DNA of 33,799 nt from a bacterium (GCA_030427445.1 JAUIBQ010000011.1:1-33799); one strand, 5' to 3'; shown: positions 1 through 7,134, counted from the stretch's first letter. Notes: a model not told the origin generated them from the sequence alone. Translations and numbers: made by a program.

Positions 1-181
1 TACCGAGACCAACGTTTACTGAAATCTTTCGAAGCTTAGGGACTTCGTTAACGTTAAGACCAAGTTCTTTCGCTAGCTCTGCACGAACTGTGTCGTTATA
101 AAGCTTTCGCAAACGTGGTACGTATACATCTGATTTTGCAGTTGCCTTTTTAGGTGCTGCTTTTTTCGTCGTTTCAGCCAT
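1..181 (-). CDS. rplE: Ribosomal protein uL5, N-terminal part (runs off the window)
   Basis: This is the first 60 codons of large-subunit protein L5, which binds 5S rRNA and the central protuberance. After an Ala/Lys-rich N-terminal extension of about 18 residues comes the L5 start pattern 'VPRLRKLYND', followed by 'VPRLRKISVNVGLG', matching the family's VPRLxKIxxNxGxG block. The ATG overlaps the rplX stop by one base (TAATG), so translation is probably coupled to L24. The gene continues beyond base 1, as expected for the spc part of the cluster (rplN-rplX-rplE). The lysine-rich extension is unusual compared with E. coli L5 but is like the basic tails on other proteins here. Confidence 0.93.
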   Translation of the reverse strand, partial: MAETTKKAAPKKATAKSDVYVPRLRKLYNDTVRAELAKELGLNVNEVPKLRKISVNVGLG

Positions 182-507
182 TACTTGATCTCCTTTCCAG
201 TTGACTTAAATACTCGTGATTTATTGCCATCTTTGTCTTGCTTATAGCCGATGCGTGATGGTTTCTTCTTGTCATCGACGATTGCTACCTTAGAAACCCA
301 AATAGGCTTTGTGATTTCTTCGATACCGCCTTGTGGTCGAACTTGTGTTGGCTTAATGTGTTTTTTAACAACATTAATACCTTCGACAGTCACTTTGTTC
401 TCTTTCGGGTGAATAGCTGTAACTTTTCCAGTTTTTCCTTTGTATTTACCGCTCAAGACAACGACTTCGTCACCTTTTTTCAATCGGATTTTATATACAT
501 CACTCAT
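181..507 (-). CDS. rplX: Ribosomal protein uL24
   Basis: This 108-aa protein is L24, an assembly-initiator protein that binds 23S rRNA near the exit tunnel. Residues 8-40 form a KOW motif ('KKGDEVVVLSGKYKGKTGKV'), the family signature. It is followed by the conserved 'NVVKKHIKPTQ' segment and 'GGIEEITKPIWVSKVAIVD'. Length is normal (E. coli 104 aa). Start and stop overlap neighbours by single bases (TAATG at 507 and 181), the termination-reinitiation arrangement repeated through this operon. I see nothing unusual in the protein. Confidence 0.98.
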   Translation of the reverse strand: MSDVYKIRLKKGDEVVVLSGKYKGKTGKVTAIHPKENKVTVEGINVVKKHIKPTQVRPQGGIEEITKPIWVSKVAIVDDKKKPSRIGYKQDKDGNKSRVFKSTGKEIK

Positions 508-875
508 TACAGTACCTCCGGTGCAAGGCTGATGATCTTTGCGTAGCCTTTTTCACGTAGTTCTCGTGGCACTGGACCAAAGATACGTGTTGCTTTAGGG
601 TTTTTCTCATCGTCGATGATAACTGCTGCATTGTCATCAAACTTGATAGTTGATCCGTCTTTTCGTCGGATTTGCTCTTGTGAGCGTACAACTACAGCTT
701 TTACGACAGCCTTTTTCTTGACGTTTCCATTTGGAGAAGCAAGCTTAACACTAGCTGTGATAATATCACCAACTCGTGCATAACGTCGGCGTGATCCACC
801 GAGAACCTTAATACAAAGGATCTCTTTAGCTCCGCTGTTGTCGCAAACTGCGAGTCGAGATTCTTGTTGTATCAT
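507..875 (-). CDS. rplN: Ribosomal protein uL14
   Basis: This 122-aa protein is L14, an RNA-binding protein at the subunit interface (bridge B8). It begins [18 protein letters not shown], the nearly invariant N-terminus of the family, and contains '[10 protein letters not shown]' and the C-terminal '[13 protein letters not shown]' block. Length equals the usual 122-123 aa. It follows rpsQ by one base and overlaps rplX by one base. Its two cysteines ('AVCDNSG', 'ILCIKV') are retained, while cysteine is scarce in several other proteins of this cluster. Confidence 0.98.
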   Translation of the reverse strand: MIQQESRLAVCDNSGAKEILCIKVLGGSRRRYARVGDIITASVKLASPNGNVKKKAVVKAVVVRSQEQIRRKDGSTIKFDDNAAVIIDDEKNPKATRIFGPVPRELREKGYAKIISLAPEVL

Positions 876-876
876 A

Positions 877-1248
877 TTACTTTTCCTCTCCAGACTCTGC
901 TTCTTCAGCTTTTTTCGCTTCAGCTTCTGCTAGTTTCTCTTCCTGAATCTTAGCTTCTGAGCCTTCATCAGTTGCAGTGATAGCTTCTACAGTCTTGTCA
1001 GCTGTAATATCAGCTTTCTCGATGATTTTCGTAAGAGTCAATGTCTTACGTGCTGAGATCGGACGTGTTTCAGTCACTTCAACTAGATCACCAATCTTTG
1101 CTTCGTTCTTTTCATCGTGTGCGATAAATTTCTTCGTACGTGTGTACTGCTTTTTATACAGTGGGTGTGTGTTGCGAACCGTTGTCTGAAGCACGATTGT
1201 CTTATCGGCTTTGTCAGAAACTACGGTACCAGTAATTGTTCGTGCCAT
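877..1248 (-). CDS. rpsQ: Ribosomal protein uS17 with acidic/Lys C-terminal extension
   Basis: S17 is a primary 16S rRNA-binding protein of the small subunit. Residues 1-80 carry the family core: '[16 protein letters not shown]', '[19 protein letters not shown]' and '[20 protein letters not shown]'. The family is normally 80-90 aa. Here about 40 extra residues form a low-complexity Glu/Ala/Lys tail ('[21 protein letters not shown]'-type), probably disordered and solvent-exposed. It lies between rpmC and rplN, the standard position. The tail is the only odd part; similar tails occur on L23 and L22 in this window. Confidence 0.97.
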   Translation of the reverse strand: MARTITGTVVSDKADKTIVLQTTVRNTHPLYKKQYTRTKKFIAHDEKNEAKIGDLVEVTETRPISARKTLTLTKIIEKADITADKTVEAITATDEGSEAKIQEEKLAEAEAKKAEEAESGEEK

Positions 1249-1249
1249 G

Positions 1250-1459
1250 TTATGCTCGCTCCTTCATTAATTGTTCACTTAAAACAGTCAGCATTCTTGC
1301 TAGCTCACGTCGCTTTACTCTGATAGCACGTACATTCTGAGTTTCACCCATATGAATGCGTCGCTTCATTTCTGCGATGTCAGCTTTAAGCTCTTGTGAC
1401 TTCTTCATCAGTTCATCTGTTTTCATTTTGCGGATGTCTTCCATAGATACTTTTGCCAT
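1250..1459 (-). CDS. rpmC: Ribosomal protein uL29
   Basis: L29 is a small helical-hairpin protein near the exit tunnel and part of the docking site for trigger factor and SRP. From the ATG at 1459 the protein is 69 aa: MAKVSMEDIRKMKTDELMKK, then the conserved 'ELKADIAEMKRRIHMGETQNVRAIR' region and a helical C-terminus with 'KRRELARMLTVL'. I rejected the longer in-frame start at 1567 because it would overlap most of the rplP 3' end and lacks homology-like sequence; the 1459 start lies just after the rplP stop. Trigger factor, whose docking partner includes this region, is also encoded in the window. Confidence 0.96.
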   Translation of the reverse strand: MAKVSMEDIRKMKTDELMKKSQELKADIAEMKRRIHMGETQNVRAIRVKRRELARMLTVLSEQLMKERA

Positions 1460-1463
1460 AATC

Positions 1464-1877
1464 TTAGGCTCCTTCCCGCTTAACAAAACGTGTTTTAACA
1501 GGTAGTTTGTGTGCTGCAAGTCGCATCGCTTCACGCGCAGCTTCTTCAGATACACCAGCGATTTCAAACATCACTGTTCCTGTTTTTACTTTCGCTGCGA
1601 AGTACTCAGGGTTACCTTTTCCGCTACCCATCTTTACATCCTGTGGTTTTTTAGTCACAGGTGTGTGAGGGAAAATTCGGATCCAGATCTGACCACCACG
1701 CTTGATATAACGTGTCATCGCCTGACGAGCTGACTCGATTTGACGAGAAGTTACTCGCTCGTTACTCAATGACTGTAGGCCGTATTCGCCGTGTGCTACA
1801 TAGTTACAGCTCGTTGCTGTGCCTTTGTTGCGTCCTTTACGGACTTTACGGAATTTAGTTCGGTTTGGTACTAACAT
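1464..1877 (-). CDS. rplP: Ribosomal protein uL16
   Basis: L16 helps shape the A-site tRNA corridor of the large subunit. The 137-aa protein starts [19 protein letters not shown] (family: MLxPKRTKyRKxqKGR) and contains 'FGEYGLQSL'-type sequence (here HGEYGLQSL), '[24 protein letters not shown]' split over the central motif, and '[29 protein letters not shown]' at the C-terminus. Length is the usual 136-138 aa. It directly abuts rpsC and is followed after four bases by rpmC, the canonical rpsC-rplP-rpmC order. Confidence 0.98.
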   Translation of the reverse strand: MLVPNRTKFRKVRKGRNKGTATSCNYVAHGEYGLQSLSNERVTSRQIESARQAMTRYIKRGGQIWIRIFPHTPVTKKPQDVKMGSGKGNPEYFAAKVKTGTVMFEIAGVSEEAAREAMRLAAHKLPVKTRFVKREGA

Positions 1878-2507
1878 CTATCGTGCCTCCCCTTTGTAAA
1901 TCCATACTTTTACACCAATGATACCGTCTTGTGTCTTAGCACCGACGTGTGCAAAATCAACATCTGCTCGGATAGTGTGAAGTGGGACAGAGCCTTGAAC
2001 TTCTTTTTCACGTCGGCTCATGTCATTACCGTTTAGTCGACCAGCGACTTCGATACGAACACCTTTTGCACCAGAACGCATAGTTGCTGCGCTTGCTTGC
2101 TTGATAGCTCGTCGAAATGCAATACGTCGTTCTAACTGATTTGCGATGTTTTCAGCAACTAACTTCGCATAAAGTTCAGGACGCTTGATTTCTTCGATGT
2201 TGATACGTACTGGCGTGTTGTAGATCTTCTCTGCTTCTGCTTTGAGTTCGTTAACACCAGCACCGCCTCGTCCGATAACTACACCAGCTTTTCCAGTCTG
2301 GATAGTGATCGTGATTTGGTTAGGAGATCGTTCGATCTCGACCTTATTAATAGCAGCACGCGAACCCGTCTTCTTCTCAATCATTTCGCGTACTTTGAGG
2401 TCTTCTGTTAGCTTTTCTGCGAAGTTTCGCTTGCTAGCAAACCATTTAGAACGCCAATTCTTATTGACTTGGAGACGCATGCTGATAGGGTTTACTTTTT
2501 GACCCAT
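1878..2507 (-). CDS. rpsC: Ribosomal protein uS3
   Basis: S3 lines the mRNA entry channel of the 30S head. The 209-aa protein has the start MGQKVNPISMRL, a type-II KH domain with the GxxG loop 'VIGRGGAGV' around residues 77-85, and the C-terminal domain with 'GRLNGNDMSRREKEVQGSVPLHTIRADVDF' features split across the family's 'GRL.G.eiAR.E...G.vPLhTLRA' block. It is about 24 residues shorter than E. coli S3 at the C-terminus, within the range of other bacteria. Its start overlaps the rplV stop by one base. Confidence 0.98.
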   Translation of the reverse strand: MGQKVNPISMRLQVNKNWRSKWFASKRNFAEKLTEDLKVREMIEKKTGSRAAINKVEIERSPNQITITIQTGKAGVVIGRGGAGVNELKAEAEKIYNTPVRINIEEIKRPELYAKLVAENIANQLERRIAFRRAIKQASAATMRSGAKGVRIEVAGRLNGNDMSRREKEVQGSVPLHTIRADVDFAHVGAKTQDGIIGVKVWIYKGEAR

Positions 2508-2911
2508 TATTTAGTCTCCTTTTCTGCAGTTTTTGCTGCAGCTTTTTTATTTACACGCTTCTGACCAGTTACCGCGACGCGGATGTGGCTTGTTTTTCGT
2601 TGGAATGGTAGTGCACGACCGTGTGCAGCAGGGCGGTATCGCTTGATCCGAGGACCAGCAGTAACAGTGATTTCGTGGATACGTAGTGTATCAGGTTTCA
2701 AGTTGTCATTATGCTCAGCATTTGCAGCAGCAGATGCAACTGCTTTGTACACTACTTGTGCAGCGCGACGTGGTGTGTGTTCTAAAATAACAAGCGCATC
2801 AGCAACTGTACGTCCACGTACAAGTGCGGCTACCTCGCTACACTTACGAGGGCTGTGGCTTACGCCTTTAGCGATAGCAACTGTTAGGTTAGGTGTTGAT
2901 TGCTTAGCCAT
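2507..2911 (-). CDS. rplV: Ribosomal protein uL22
   Basis: L22 extends a beta-hairpin into the exit tunnel (macrolide region). The 134-aa protein has the core 'GVSHSPRKCSEVAALVRGRTVADALVIL', 'RRAAQVVYKAVASAAANAEHN' and the hairpin region 'AGPRIKRYRPAAHGRALPFQRKTSHIRVAV', matching the family's GPxxKRxxPRArGrAxxIxKrtSHItV. The C-terminus adds about 20 Ala/Lys/Thr-rich residues. It lies between rpsS and rpsC, as usual. No hairpin-tip deletion of the macrolide-resistance type is apparent to me, but I did not align it formally. Confidence 0.97.
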   Translation of the reverse strand: MAKQSTPNLTVAIAKGVSHSPRKCSEVAALVRGRTVADALVILEHTPRRAAQVVYKAVASAAANAEHNDNLKPDTLRIHEITVTAGPRIKRYRPAAHGRALPFQRKTSHIRVAVTGQKRVNKKAAAKTAEKETK

Positions 2912-2914
2912 ATA

Positions 2915-3181
2915 CTAACCTGCCAACTTTCCACCGTGACGACGGAACTTACGAGTTGGTGCAAACTCACCGAGCTTGTGACCGACCATGTTTTCCGTAA
3001 CGAAAACAGGTACGTGAACTTTGCCGTTATGTACAGCAATAGTTCGACCCACAAATTCTGGTGCGATAGTACTTGCACGAGACCATGTCTTAATGACAGT
3101 TCGATCTTCTTTACCAAGCGCATCAACTTTTTTAACTAGTTTAGGATCGATAAACGGTCCTTTTTTAAGTGATCTAGACAT
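2915..3181 (-). CDS. rpsS: Ribosomal protein uS19
   Basis: S19 is a 30S head protein contacting S13 and the A-site finger. The 88-aa protein starts [19 protein letters not shown] and contains '[24 protein letters not shown]' and '[24 protein letters not shown]', which are diagnostic. Its first eight bases overlap the end of the upstream 89-aa unknown ORF. Its Shine-Dalgarno sequence (GAGAGGAAG, about 3192-3200) lies inside that ORF. In a standard S10 operon rplB would precede rpsS directly, so the 89-aa ORF is an insertion that now supplies the S19 ribosome-binding site. Confidence 0.98.
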   Translation of the reverse strand: MSRSLKKGPFIDPKLVKKVDALGKEDRTVIKTWSRASTIAPEFVGRTIAVHNGKVHVPVFVTENMVGHKLGEFAPTRKFRRHGGKLAG

Positions 3182-3443
3182 TCTGTGCTTCCTCTCTTTC
3201 TACTACTTCGCTCATAGCATGTGCTACACCACGCTGATATTCAGATAAATTATTACCTGTAATTGGTGGTTCTGTATCAGCTAATCTGTACGCTAGACTT
3301 TCAACTGTTGAACTCTCAATTCCTAAATCAATAAAGTCTTTAACTATTTCACGACCCATTTCTGAATATCCTATTGCACCAGCCGCATGTTCAAAATGTT
3401 CACTACGAGAAACTTCGGTAAATCTTGTCAGTCGGTGACCCAT
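3174..3443 (-). CDS. Unknown 89-aa protein inserted between rplB and rpsS
   Basis: I do not recognise this gene. It is preceded by a strong Shine-Dalgarno sequence (AGAGGAAG, 7-8 nt before the ATG), begins two bases after the rplB stop and overlaps rpsS by 8 nt, so it is fully embedded in the operon and should be co-translated at ribosomal-protein levels. The 89-aa product is soluble, His- and Glu-rich and probably helical, beginning [20 protein letters not shown], with no membrane segment, signal peptide or cysteine. The sequences around its start and around the rpsS start look alike (GAAAGAGGAAG versus GAAAGAGAGGAAG), consistent with insertion next to, or duplication of, the ribosome-binding site. 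I assign no function. Confidence 0.75.
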   Translation of the reverse strand: MGHRLTRFTEVSRSEHFEHAAGAIGYSEMGREIVKDFIDLGIESSTVESLAYRLADTEPPITGNNLSEYQRGVAHAMSEVVEREEAQNV

Positions 3444-3445
3444 GA

Positions 3446-4300
3446 TTACTTCCTCTTTCCTTCGTGGCGTGAGCGCACAATAAACTTAGAACTCTTACGT
3501 CGACTTCGTGTCTTGTATCCAATAGTCTTCTGTCCCCAAGGTGTACGTGGCGCAGCACCGTGGTTTACAGAACCACCAACACCGTGTCGTCCACCATCAC
3601 CACCACCGTGAGGGTGATCTACAGCGTTCATCACAACACCACGAACAGTTGGGCGAATACCCATCTTACGCTTACGTCCAGCTTTACCGTACTTCACGTT
3701 AGAGTGTTGCTCATTACCAATAGCACCGATGCTAGCTGAACAGTTCTTATTGATCTTTCGCACTTCACTACTAGGTAATTTAACTTGCACGTAGTCGCCT
3801 TCTTTTGCAGTCAACTGCGCGCTGTTTCCAGCTGAGCGAACCAATGCAGCACCTTTACCGAGAGTCATTTCAACTCCATGAATAACTGTACCAACAGGGA
3901 TTGAGCCAAGTGGAAGTCGGTTTCCAGGCTTAATAGGTGAATCTGCACCAGAAGATACATTGTCACCAACTTTTAGTTTGCCTGGAGCGACGATGTAATG
4001 ATACTGACCGTCTTGGTCTTTAATACGTGCGATGTTTGCACTACGACCTGGATCATACTCGATATGCTCAACTTCAGCTTTTGTGCCAGGAGCTAGGTTG
4101 AAGTTAACCTTGCGGATGTGTCGTTTAACGCCTGCACCTTTGTGTCGAGTTGTGATACGACCTTTGTTGTTGCGTCCTGCTTTCTCTTTTGTAGAGATGA
4201 GTAGGCTTTTTACTGGCTTATCAGTAGTGATTGCTGAGAAGTCGCGAGTTGTCATGCCTCTCTGGCCAGGAGTATTTGGCTTTAGTTTTCTAACTGCCAT
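3446..4300 (-). CDS. rplB: Ribosomal protein uL2
   Basis: L2 supports the peptidyl-transferase centre and bridge B7b. The 284-aa protein shows 'NNKGRITTRHKGAGVKRHIRKVNF' family features split over the N-terminal RNA-binding domain, the beta-barrel 'GSIPVGTVIHGVEMTLGKGAALVRSAG', and the C-terminal 'VRGVVMNAVDHPHGGGDGG' loop with the conserved histidine region, then 'TPWGQKTIGYKTRSRRKSSKFIV'. Between HGGG and TPWG it has several more residues (GGSVNHGAAPR) than the E. coli protein. It is translated after rplW (TAATG overlap at 4300) and followed by the inserted 89-aa ORF. Confidence 0.98.
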   Translation of the reverse strand: MAVRKLKPNTPGQRGMTTRDFSAITTDKPVKSLLISTKEKAGRNNKGRITTRHKGAGVKRHIRKVNFNLAPGTKAEVEHIEYDPGRSANIARIKDQDGQYHYIVAPGKLKVGDNVSSGADSPIKPGNRLPLGSIPVGTVIHGVEMTLGKGAALVRSAGNSAQLTAKEGDYVQVKLPSSEVRKINKNCSASIGAIGNEQHSNVKYGKAGRKRKMGIRPTVRGVVMNAVDHPHGGGDGGRHGVGGSVNHGAAPRTPWGQKTIGYKTRSRRKSSKFIVRSRHEGKRK

Positions 4301-4662
4301 TATTTCTTCTCCTCTTTCTTAGCTTTTTTCTCAGCCTTCTTTTCAGATTTCTCTGCTTCAGCTTCAGCCTCTTCGATCGCTGCGAATACAGGGATAGAAT
4401 CACCTTTCTTAAGCTGTACATATGCTTTCTTCACGTCACTGCGAACACCATTTTCGAATCGTCGGTTACGGTACAGGCGCTTTGCTTTACCTTTTAACGT
4501 AACAGTTCGAACATTCTCTACAGTGACTTCAAAAGCTTTTTCTACTGCGTCAGCAATTTGGTGCTTGTTAGCTTCAGTTGGTACATCGAGGACGTATACA
4601 CCAGAAGTACTCTGAGCATATGTCTTTTCGCTCATTCGAGGCTTAATAATCATGTCGCTCAT
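4300..4662 (-). CDS. rplW: Ribosomal protein uL23 with Lys/Glu C-terminal tail
   Basis: L23 sits at the exit-tunnel rim and is the main trigger-factor and SRP dock. The 120-aa protein starts with 'IIKPRMSEKTYAQS' (family: IikPviTEKs) and contains 'YVLDVPTEANKHQIADAVEKAFEVTVENVRTV' and 'GKAKRLYRNR'. The core ends near residue 97. The rest is a charged tail of alternating acidic and lysine stretches (EEAEAEAEKSEKKAEKKAK), longer than in typical L23 (about 95-100 aa). It overlaps rplD and rplB by single bases (TAATG). The tail emerges at the tunnel exit, which may matter for chaperone docking; that is inference. Confidence 0.97.
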   Translation of the reverse strand: MSDMIIKPRMSEKTYAQSTSGVYVLDVPTEANKHQIADAVEKAFEVTVENVRTVTLKGKAKRLYRNRRFENGVRSDVKKAYVQLKKGDSIPVFAAIEEAEAEAEKSEKKAEKKAKKEEKK

Positions 4663-5309
4663 TACTTAGTCTCCTTTTCAGTCGCTTTACCAAGCCACTC
4701 AGATACTTGATCCAAAGCTTTTTTCGTAATCACGATGCTTCCTGCATTCATAACGTCATACACATTTAGGTATGAGCTTTGCACGAGTTTTACACCTTCA
4801 AGGTTACGAGTCGCTTTTACGACTGCATCATTTTTAGTGTCAACTACTAAGAGTGTAGAGTGATTTGCATTTACTTTTTTCAACACTGCAGCAACTTCAG
4901 AAGTCTTACCGTTCTTAGCTTCGAGAGCTTCGATAACGATAATGTTGTCTTTGTTAAGCGTTAATGCCTGGCGGATAGCTGTTCGCTTCGCTTTCACATT
5001 AAGCTTCTTAGAATAGTTTTCTTTGCCGAGTGGGCCGAAAGTGATACCACCACCGCGCCAGATTGGCACACGGATAGAACCGAAACGAGCACGTCCTGTA
5101 CCCTTTTGCTTCCAAGGCTTTTTACCACCACCGCGCACTTCACCGCGCTTTAATGTTTTTGCGAGGTTCTCACGACCATTTGCTTGGTAAGCGATGTATG
5201 CCTGCTTTACAAGCTCGTGGTTCTTTACATCTGTATCAAAAACAAAAGAGTCAAGCTTTGCCGCTGTTGTAGCCTTTGTTCCAGATTTTGTATAAGTTGC
5301 TACTGGCAT
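4662..5309 (-). CDS. rplD: Ribosomal protein uL4
   Basis: L4 is a tunnel-constriction protein. The 215-aa sequence has the family's extended loop: 'YQANGRENLAKTLKRGEVRGGGKKPWKQKGTGRARFGSIRVPIWRGGG' features (family: rGGGrKPWrQKGTGrAR.GS.rsP.WrGGG), then 'NVKAKRTAIRQALT' and a Rossmann-like C-terminal half ('HSTLLVVDTKNDAVVKATRNLEGVKLV'). Length is normal (E. coli 201). In Gammaproteobacteria L4 represses its own operon through the S10 leader; the structured leader ahead of rplC (5936-6150) would be the place to look for a counterpart here. Confidence 0.98.
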   Translation of the reverse strand: MPVATYTKSGTKATTAAKLDSFVFDTDVKNHELVKQAYIAYQANGRENLAKTLKRGEVRGGGKKPWKQKGTGRARFGSIRVPIWRGGGITFGPLGKENYSKKLNVKAKRTAIRQALTLNKDNIIVIEALEAKNGKTSEVAAVLKKVNANHSTLLVVDTKNDAVVKATRNLEGVKLVQSSYLNVYDVMNAGSIVITKKALDQVSEWLGKATEKETK

Positions 5310-5935
5310 TACTTCACTCCTTTCACGATAACAATCGTCTTGTTAGGTCCCGGTACGTTTCCTGAAACTGCTAGGATACCTTTTTCGGCATCTACGAGAG
5401 TCACTTTCAGGTTCTTTACAGTCGTCTTAGCGTTTCCTGAACGTCCGGCCATCTTCTTACCCTTGAAAATCTTCTGCGGGTACATTGAACCGATTGAACC
5501 AGGCTGACGAGTATTTCCCTTACCACCATGAGTTTTGCGCTGACGGTGGAAGTTGTGACGCTTAATTGTAGAGGTGAAACCTTTACCCTTAGAAGTAGAA
5601 GTGACGCTTACAACGTCCCCAACTTCAAAAAGATCGGCTTTGAGTTCATCGCCGATCTTCATGTCTTCTGGTAGTTCTACACCCTCAGTGCGGAATTCGC
5701 GCACAATCTTAGGGCTTGTCTTTGCCTTAGCAAAATGACCCTTTTGTGCCTTAGTAGTATTAGCTTCCTTAGCCTCTTCAAAACCAACTTGGATAGCTTC
5801 ATAGCCATCTGTGTCTTGAGTTTTGATCTGCGTGATTACGCATGGACTAGCGGAAAGCAATGTAATTGGCTGAGCTGTACCATCTTCAGAGATAGCACTT
5901 GTCATACCAAGTTTACGTGTGATTAATGCCTTCAT
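5309..5935 (-). CDS. rplC: Ribosomal protein uL3
   Basis: L3 organises the peptidyl-transferase region. The 208-aa protein starts MKALITRKLGMTSAISEDG and contains 'VITQIKTQDTDGYEAIQVGF', 'VGDVVSVTSTSKGKGFTSTIKRHNFHRQRKTHG' features and 'RQPGSIGSMYPQKIFKGKKMAGRSGN' (family: rqPGSIG....P.rVfkGkkMaGr.G), with the glutamine-loop region intact. It is the first gene of the rplC-rplD-rplW-rplB run. It is not directly preceded by rpsJ, which lies 2.4 kb upstream beyond an accessory block. It has its own near-consensus promoter at 6157-6185 and a leader of about 210 nt. Confidence 0.98.
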   Translation of the reverse strand: MKALITRKLGMTSAISEDGTAQPITLLSASPCVITQIKTQDTDGYEAIQVGFEEAKEANTTKAQKGHFAKAKTSPKIVREFRTEGVELPEDMKIGDELKADLFEVGDVVSVTSTSKGKGFTSTIKRHNFHRQRKTHGGKGNTRQPGSIGSMYPQKIFKGKKMAGRSGNAKTTVKNLKVTLVDAEKGILAVSGNVPGPNKTIVIVKGVK

Positions 5936-6150
5936 AGCGATTACTTCTTTTGTTTAGTTCTGCCTAAACTAGAGAAGCTCCTCCCGTATTGTTATTTGAT
6001 AATTTTTCCGCACCGTTCTCTTATTTAACAGAGGTGGATTTCACGCCATTTTTAGGCGTAAAAAATTTTGGTGGATTGGAGTTTCCTAAAATGCTGTGGA
6101 TTTACACGCGCATTTTGGACTTTCAAACACACCAAAATCTTGCGAATTCA
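5936..6150 (-). promoter_or_regulatory. Structured 5' leader of the rplC (S10-type) operon
   Basis: About 210 nt separate the predicted transcription start (near 6150) from the rplC ATG, with no good ORF. Visible inverted repeats are ATTTTGG (6112-6118) with CCAAAAT (6132-6138), an ACGCC/GGCGT hairpin around 6042-6059, and GTTTAG/CTAAAC just before the gene (about 5954-5971). Ribosomal operons are often feedback-regulated by a ribosomal protein binding such a leader; that this one does so is inference. I see no similarity to the E. coli S10 leader. Confidence 0.45.
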
Positions 6151-6156
6151 AGATAC

Positions 6157-6185
6157 ATCATATCAAGATTTCTAACAGGTGTCAA
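6157..6185 (-). promoter_or_regulatory. Strong sigma-70-type promoter for the rplC operon
   Basis: On the minus strand there is a perfect -35 TTGACA (6180-6185), a 17-bp spacer and a -10 TATGAT (6157-6162). It is the best consensus promoter I found in the window. It fires downstream of the accessory ORFs, so the rplC operon does not depend on read-through from rpsJ. The -35 lies just past the stop codon of the 64-aa ORF. Confidence 0.8.
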
Positions 6186-6198
6186 TATGTTGCAAAAA

Positions 6199-6393
6199 CT
6201 ACATTATAGTAGGGTCTGGCACAAATGGTCCGTTATAATCCGGTCTGTCGGCATCCTTGCGAGCAGGCATCTCACGATCAGCCTCTCCTAAATCAATTGC
6301 ATTCAGTGCATCAATAGCTCTTTGCCGTTTTTCTTCAGAATAAGAGCGACCTCCCGAGCCACCGTGAAACTCAACTCTTGCTATCTCTCCCAT
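6199..6393 (-). CDS. Unknown 64-aa protein, accessory block between rpsJ and rplC
   Basis: This small ORF runs from an ATG at 6393. The product is hydrophilic and charged, beginning MGEIARVEFHGGSGGRSYSEEK, with a Gly/Ser-rich turn, an Arg/Ala helix-like middle and a Pro/Asp-rich C-terminus. There is no membrane segment and no cysteine. A -10-like TAAAAT lies 9 nt upstream of the ATG and there is no Shine-Dalgarno sequence, so a nearly leaderless transcript is possible. It is the last gene of the accessory block and its stop codon sits just upstream of the rplC promoter. I do not recognise it and it may not be a real gene. Confidence 0.45.
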   Translation of the reverse strand: MGEIARVEFHGGSGGRSYSEEKRQRAIDALNAIDLGEADREMPARKDADRPDYNGPFVPDPTIM

Positions 6394-6402
6394 ATGTAAT
6401 GG

Positions 6403-6408
6403 ATTTTA
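6403..6408 (-). promoter_or_regulatory. -10 box (TAAAAT) of the 64-aa ORF
   Basis: TAAAAT lies 9 nt before the ATG, with a weak -35 candidate TTGGTT (6426-6431) at 17-bp spacing. It sits in the 3' end of the broken membrane-gene copy. Confidence 0.35.
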
Positions 6409-6413
6409 GCAGA

Positions 6414-6530
6414 TTAAATAGCTATAACCAATCCGATTGGGAGCCAGAAGCCAACAAATGTGGCTAAAAGCAAAACAACATACTCAATTTTACGGTCTAT
6501 CTGAAAATGGTCATGGGATGCAAAGACTAC
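6414..6530 (-). pseudogene. Truncated second copy of the 92-aa membrane protein gene (C-terminal third)
   Basis: Translated in the right frame, this stretch reads SHDHFQIDRKIEYVVLLLA, then TFVGFWLPIGLVIAI and a TAA stop (6414-6416). That is residue-for-residue almost the C-terminal 35 residues of the intact 92-aa protein at 7148-7426. The nucleotide match is clearly imperfect and most differences are synonymous third-position changes, so the two copies diverged as genes under protein-level selection before this one was cut. Similarity stops near 6527-6530, immediately before the stop codon of the 198-aa gene (6532-6534). No start codon remains, so the copy is probably not expressed. Confidence 0.8.
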
Positions 6531-6531
6531 A

Positions 6532-7128
6532 CTAAACTTGATCCTGATCTGGACGAACCTTTGCATGCCTTAGACGCATGAAGTGTTCTAATGAGTAACC
6601 CAATGGCCAGCCGTCTTCTAATGCTGAACGAGTAGCTCTCAGTTCGTCACGGTCAAGTGATGTATTAGCATATTTAGATGTATTAGCATATTTAGCGTAT
6701 ATATCAGCAGGTAACCGAGGATAGGCTGCGTTCGATACAGAAAGTATTTGTCTAGTGATATGTTTATGCCCTTGTTCAACCGTTTCTCTTTGTACCTTGT
6801 CAAGTTGCTCTCTTGTTGACACGTAAGGGACTGGCTCTATTGAAGGGTAAAGGGATGTAACATCGTCTCCAATGACTATGGCGCCCACAGGAAAACCATA
6901 CTTTCTATAATCTAACGCAGAATCCATAAGAAACTTAGAAGCGTCAAGTATTAAAAGTTTGATACGTTCTGGGCTAGTATCTGGCGATATTTCAACTAAA
7001 CTTGTATTAAGCTCTAATGTTCTCTCAATGGTTTCTCTTGCTTCAGTATTTACAATATCGTCTAGCGAGGGATATACGTGTGGTTGATCAAATAAATCTA
7101 CGAAACCCTCAAAATCTACATTCGCCAT
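6532..7128 (-). CDS. Unknown 198-aa protein flanked by two copies of a membrane gene
   Basis: I do not recognise this soluble protein. It starts MANVDFEGFVDLFDQPHVYP and is acidic, helix-rich and without membrane segments or cysteines; the C-terminus is more basic ('RLRHAKVRPDQDQV'). An exact 18-bp tandem duplication at 6659-6694 gives a repeated KYANTS hexapeptide near residue 150, a sign of recent slippage. An extended -10 (TGATATAGT) ends 6 nt before the ATG, so the message is probably leaderless. It lies between the intact 92-aa membrane gene and that gene's truncated copy, so it looks like the cargo of an insertion or recombination event. Confidence 0.65.
   Translation of the reverse strand: MANVDFEGFVDLFDQPHVYPSLDDIVNTEARETIERTLELNTSLVEISPDTSPERIKLLILDASKFLMDSALDYRKYGFPVGAIVIGDDVTSLYPSIEPVPYVSTREQLDKVQRETVEQGHKHITRQILSVSNAAYPRLPADIYAKYANTSKYANTSLDRDELRATRSALEDGWPLGYSLEHFMRLRHAKVRPDQDQV
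6659..6694. repeat. 18-bp perfect tandem duplication inside the 198-aa gene
   Basis: The unit GATGTATTAGCATATTTA (plus strand) occurs twice back to back (6659-6676 and 6677-6694). It is in frame and encodes a duplicated six-residue segment. Exact identity suggests a recent replication-slippage event and a candidate phase- or strain-variable site. Confidence 0.95.
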
Positions 7129-7134
7129 AAGTAA

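Noticed and set aside
1250-1567. Longer 105-aa start for rpmC
   Set aside because: The extra 36 residues lie inside rplP and do not resemble L29; the ATG at 1459 fits the family.
6086-6157. TTG-initiated 21-codon frame just after the rplC promoter, like the tig and clpP upstream ORFs
   Set aside because: The start is only TTG, it stops far from rplC, and the spacing to the gene offers no coupling.
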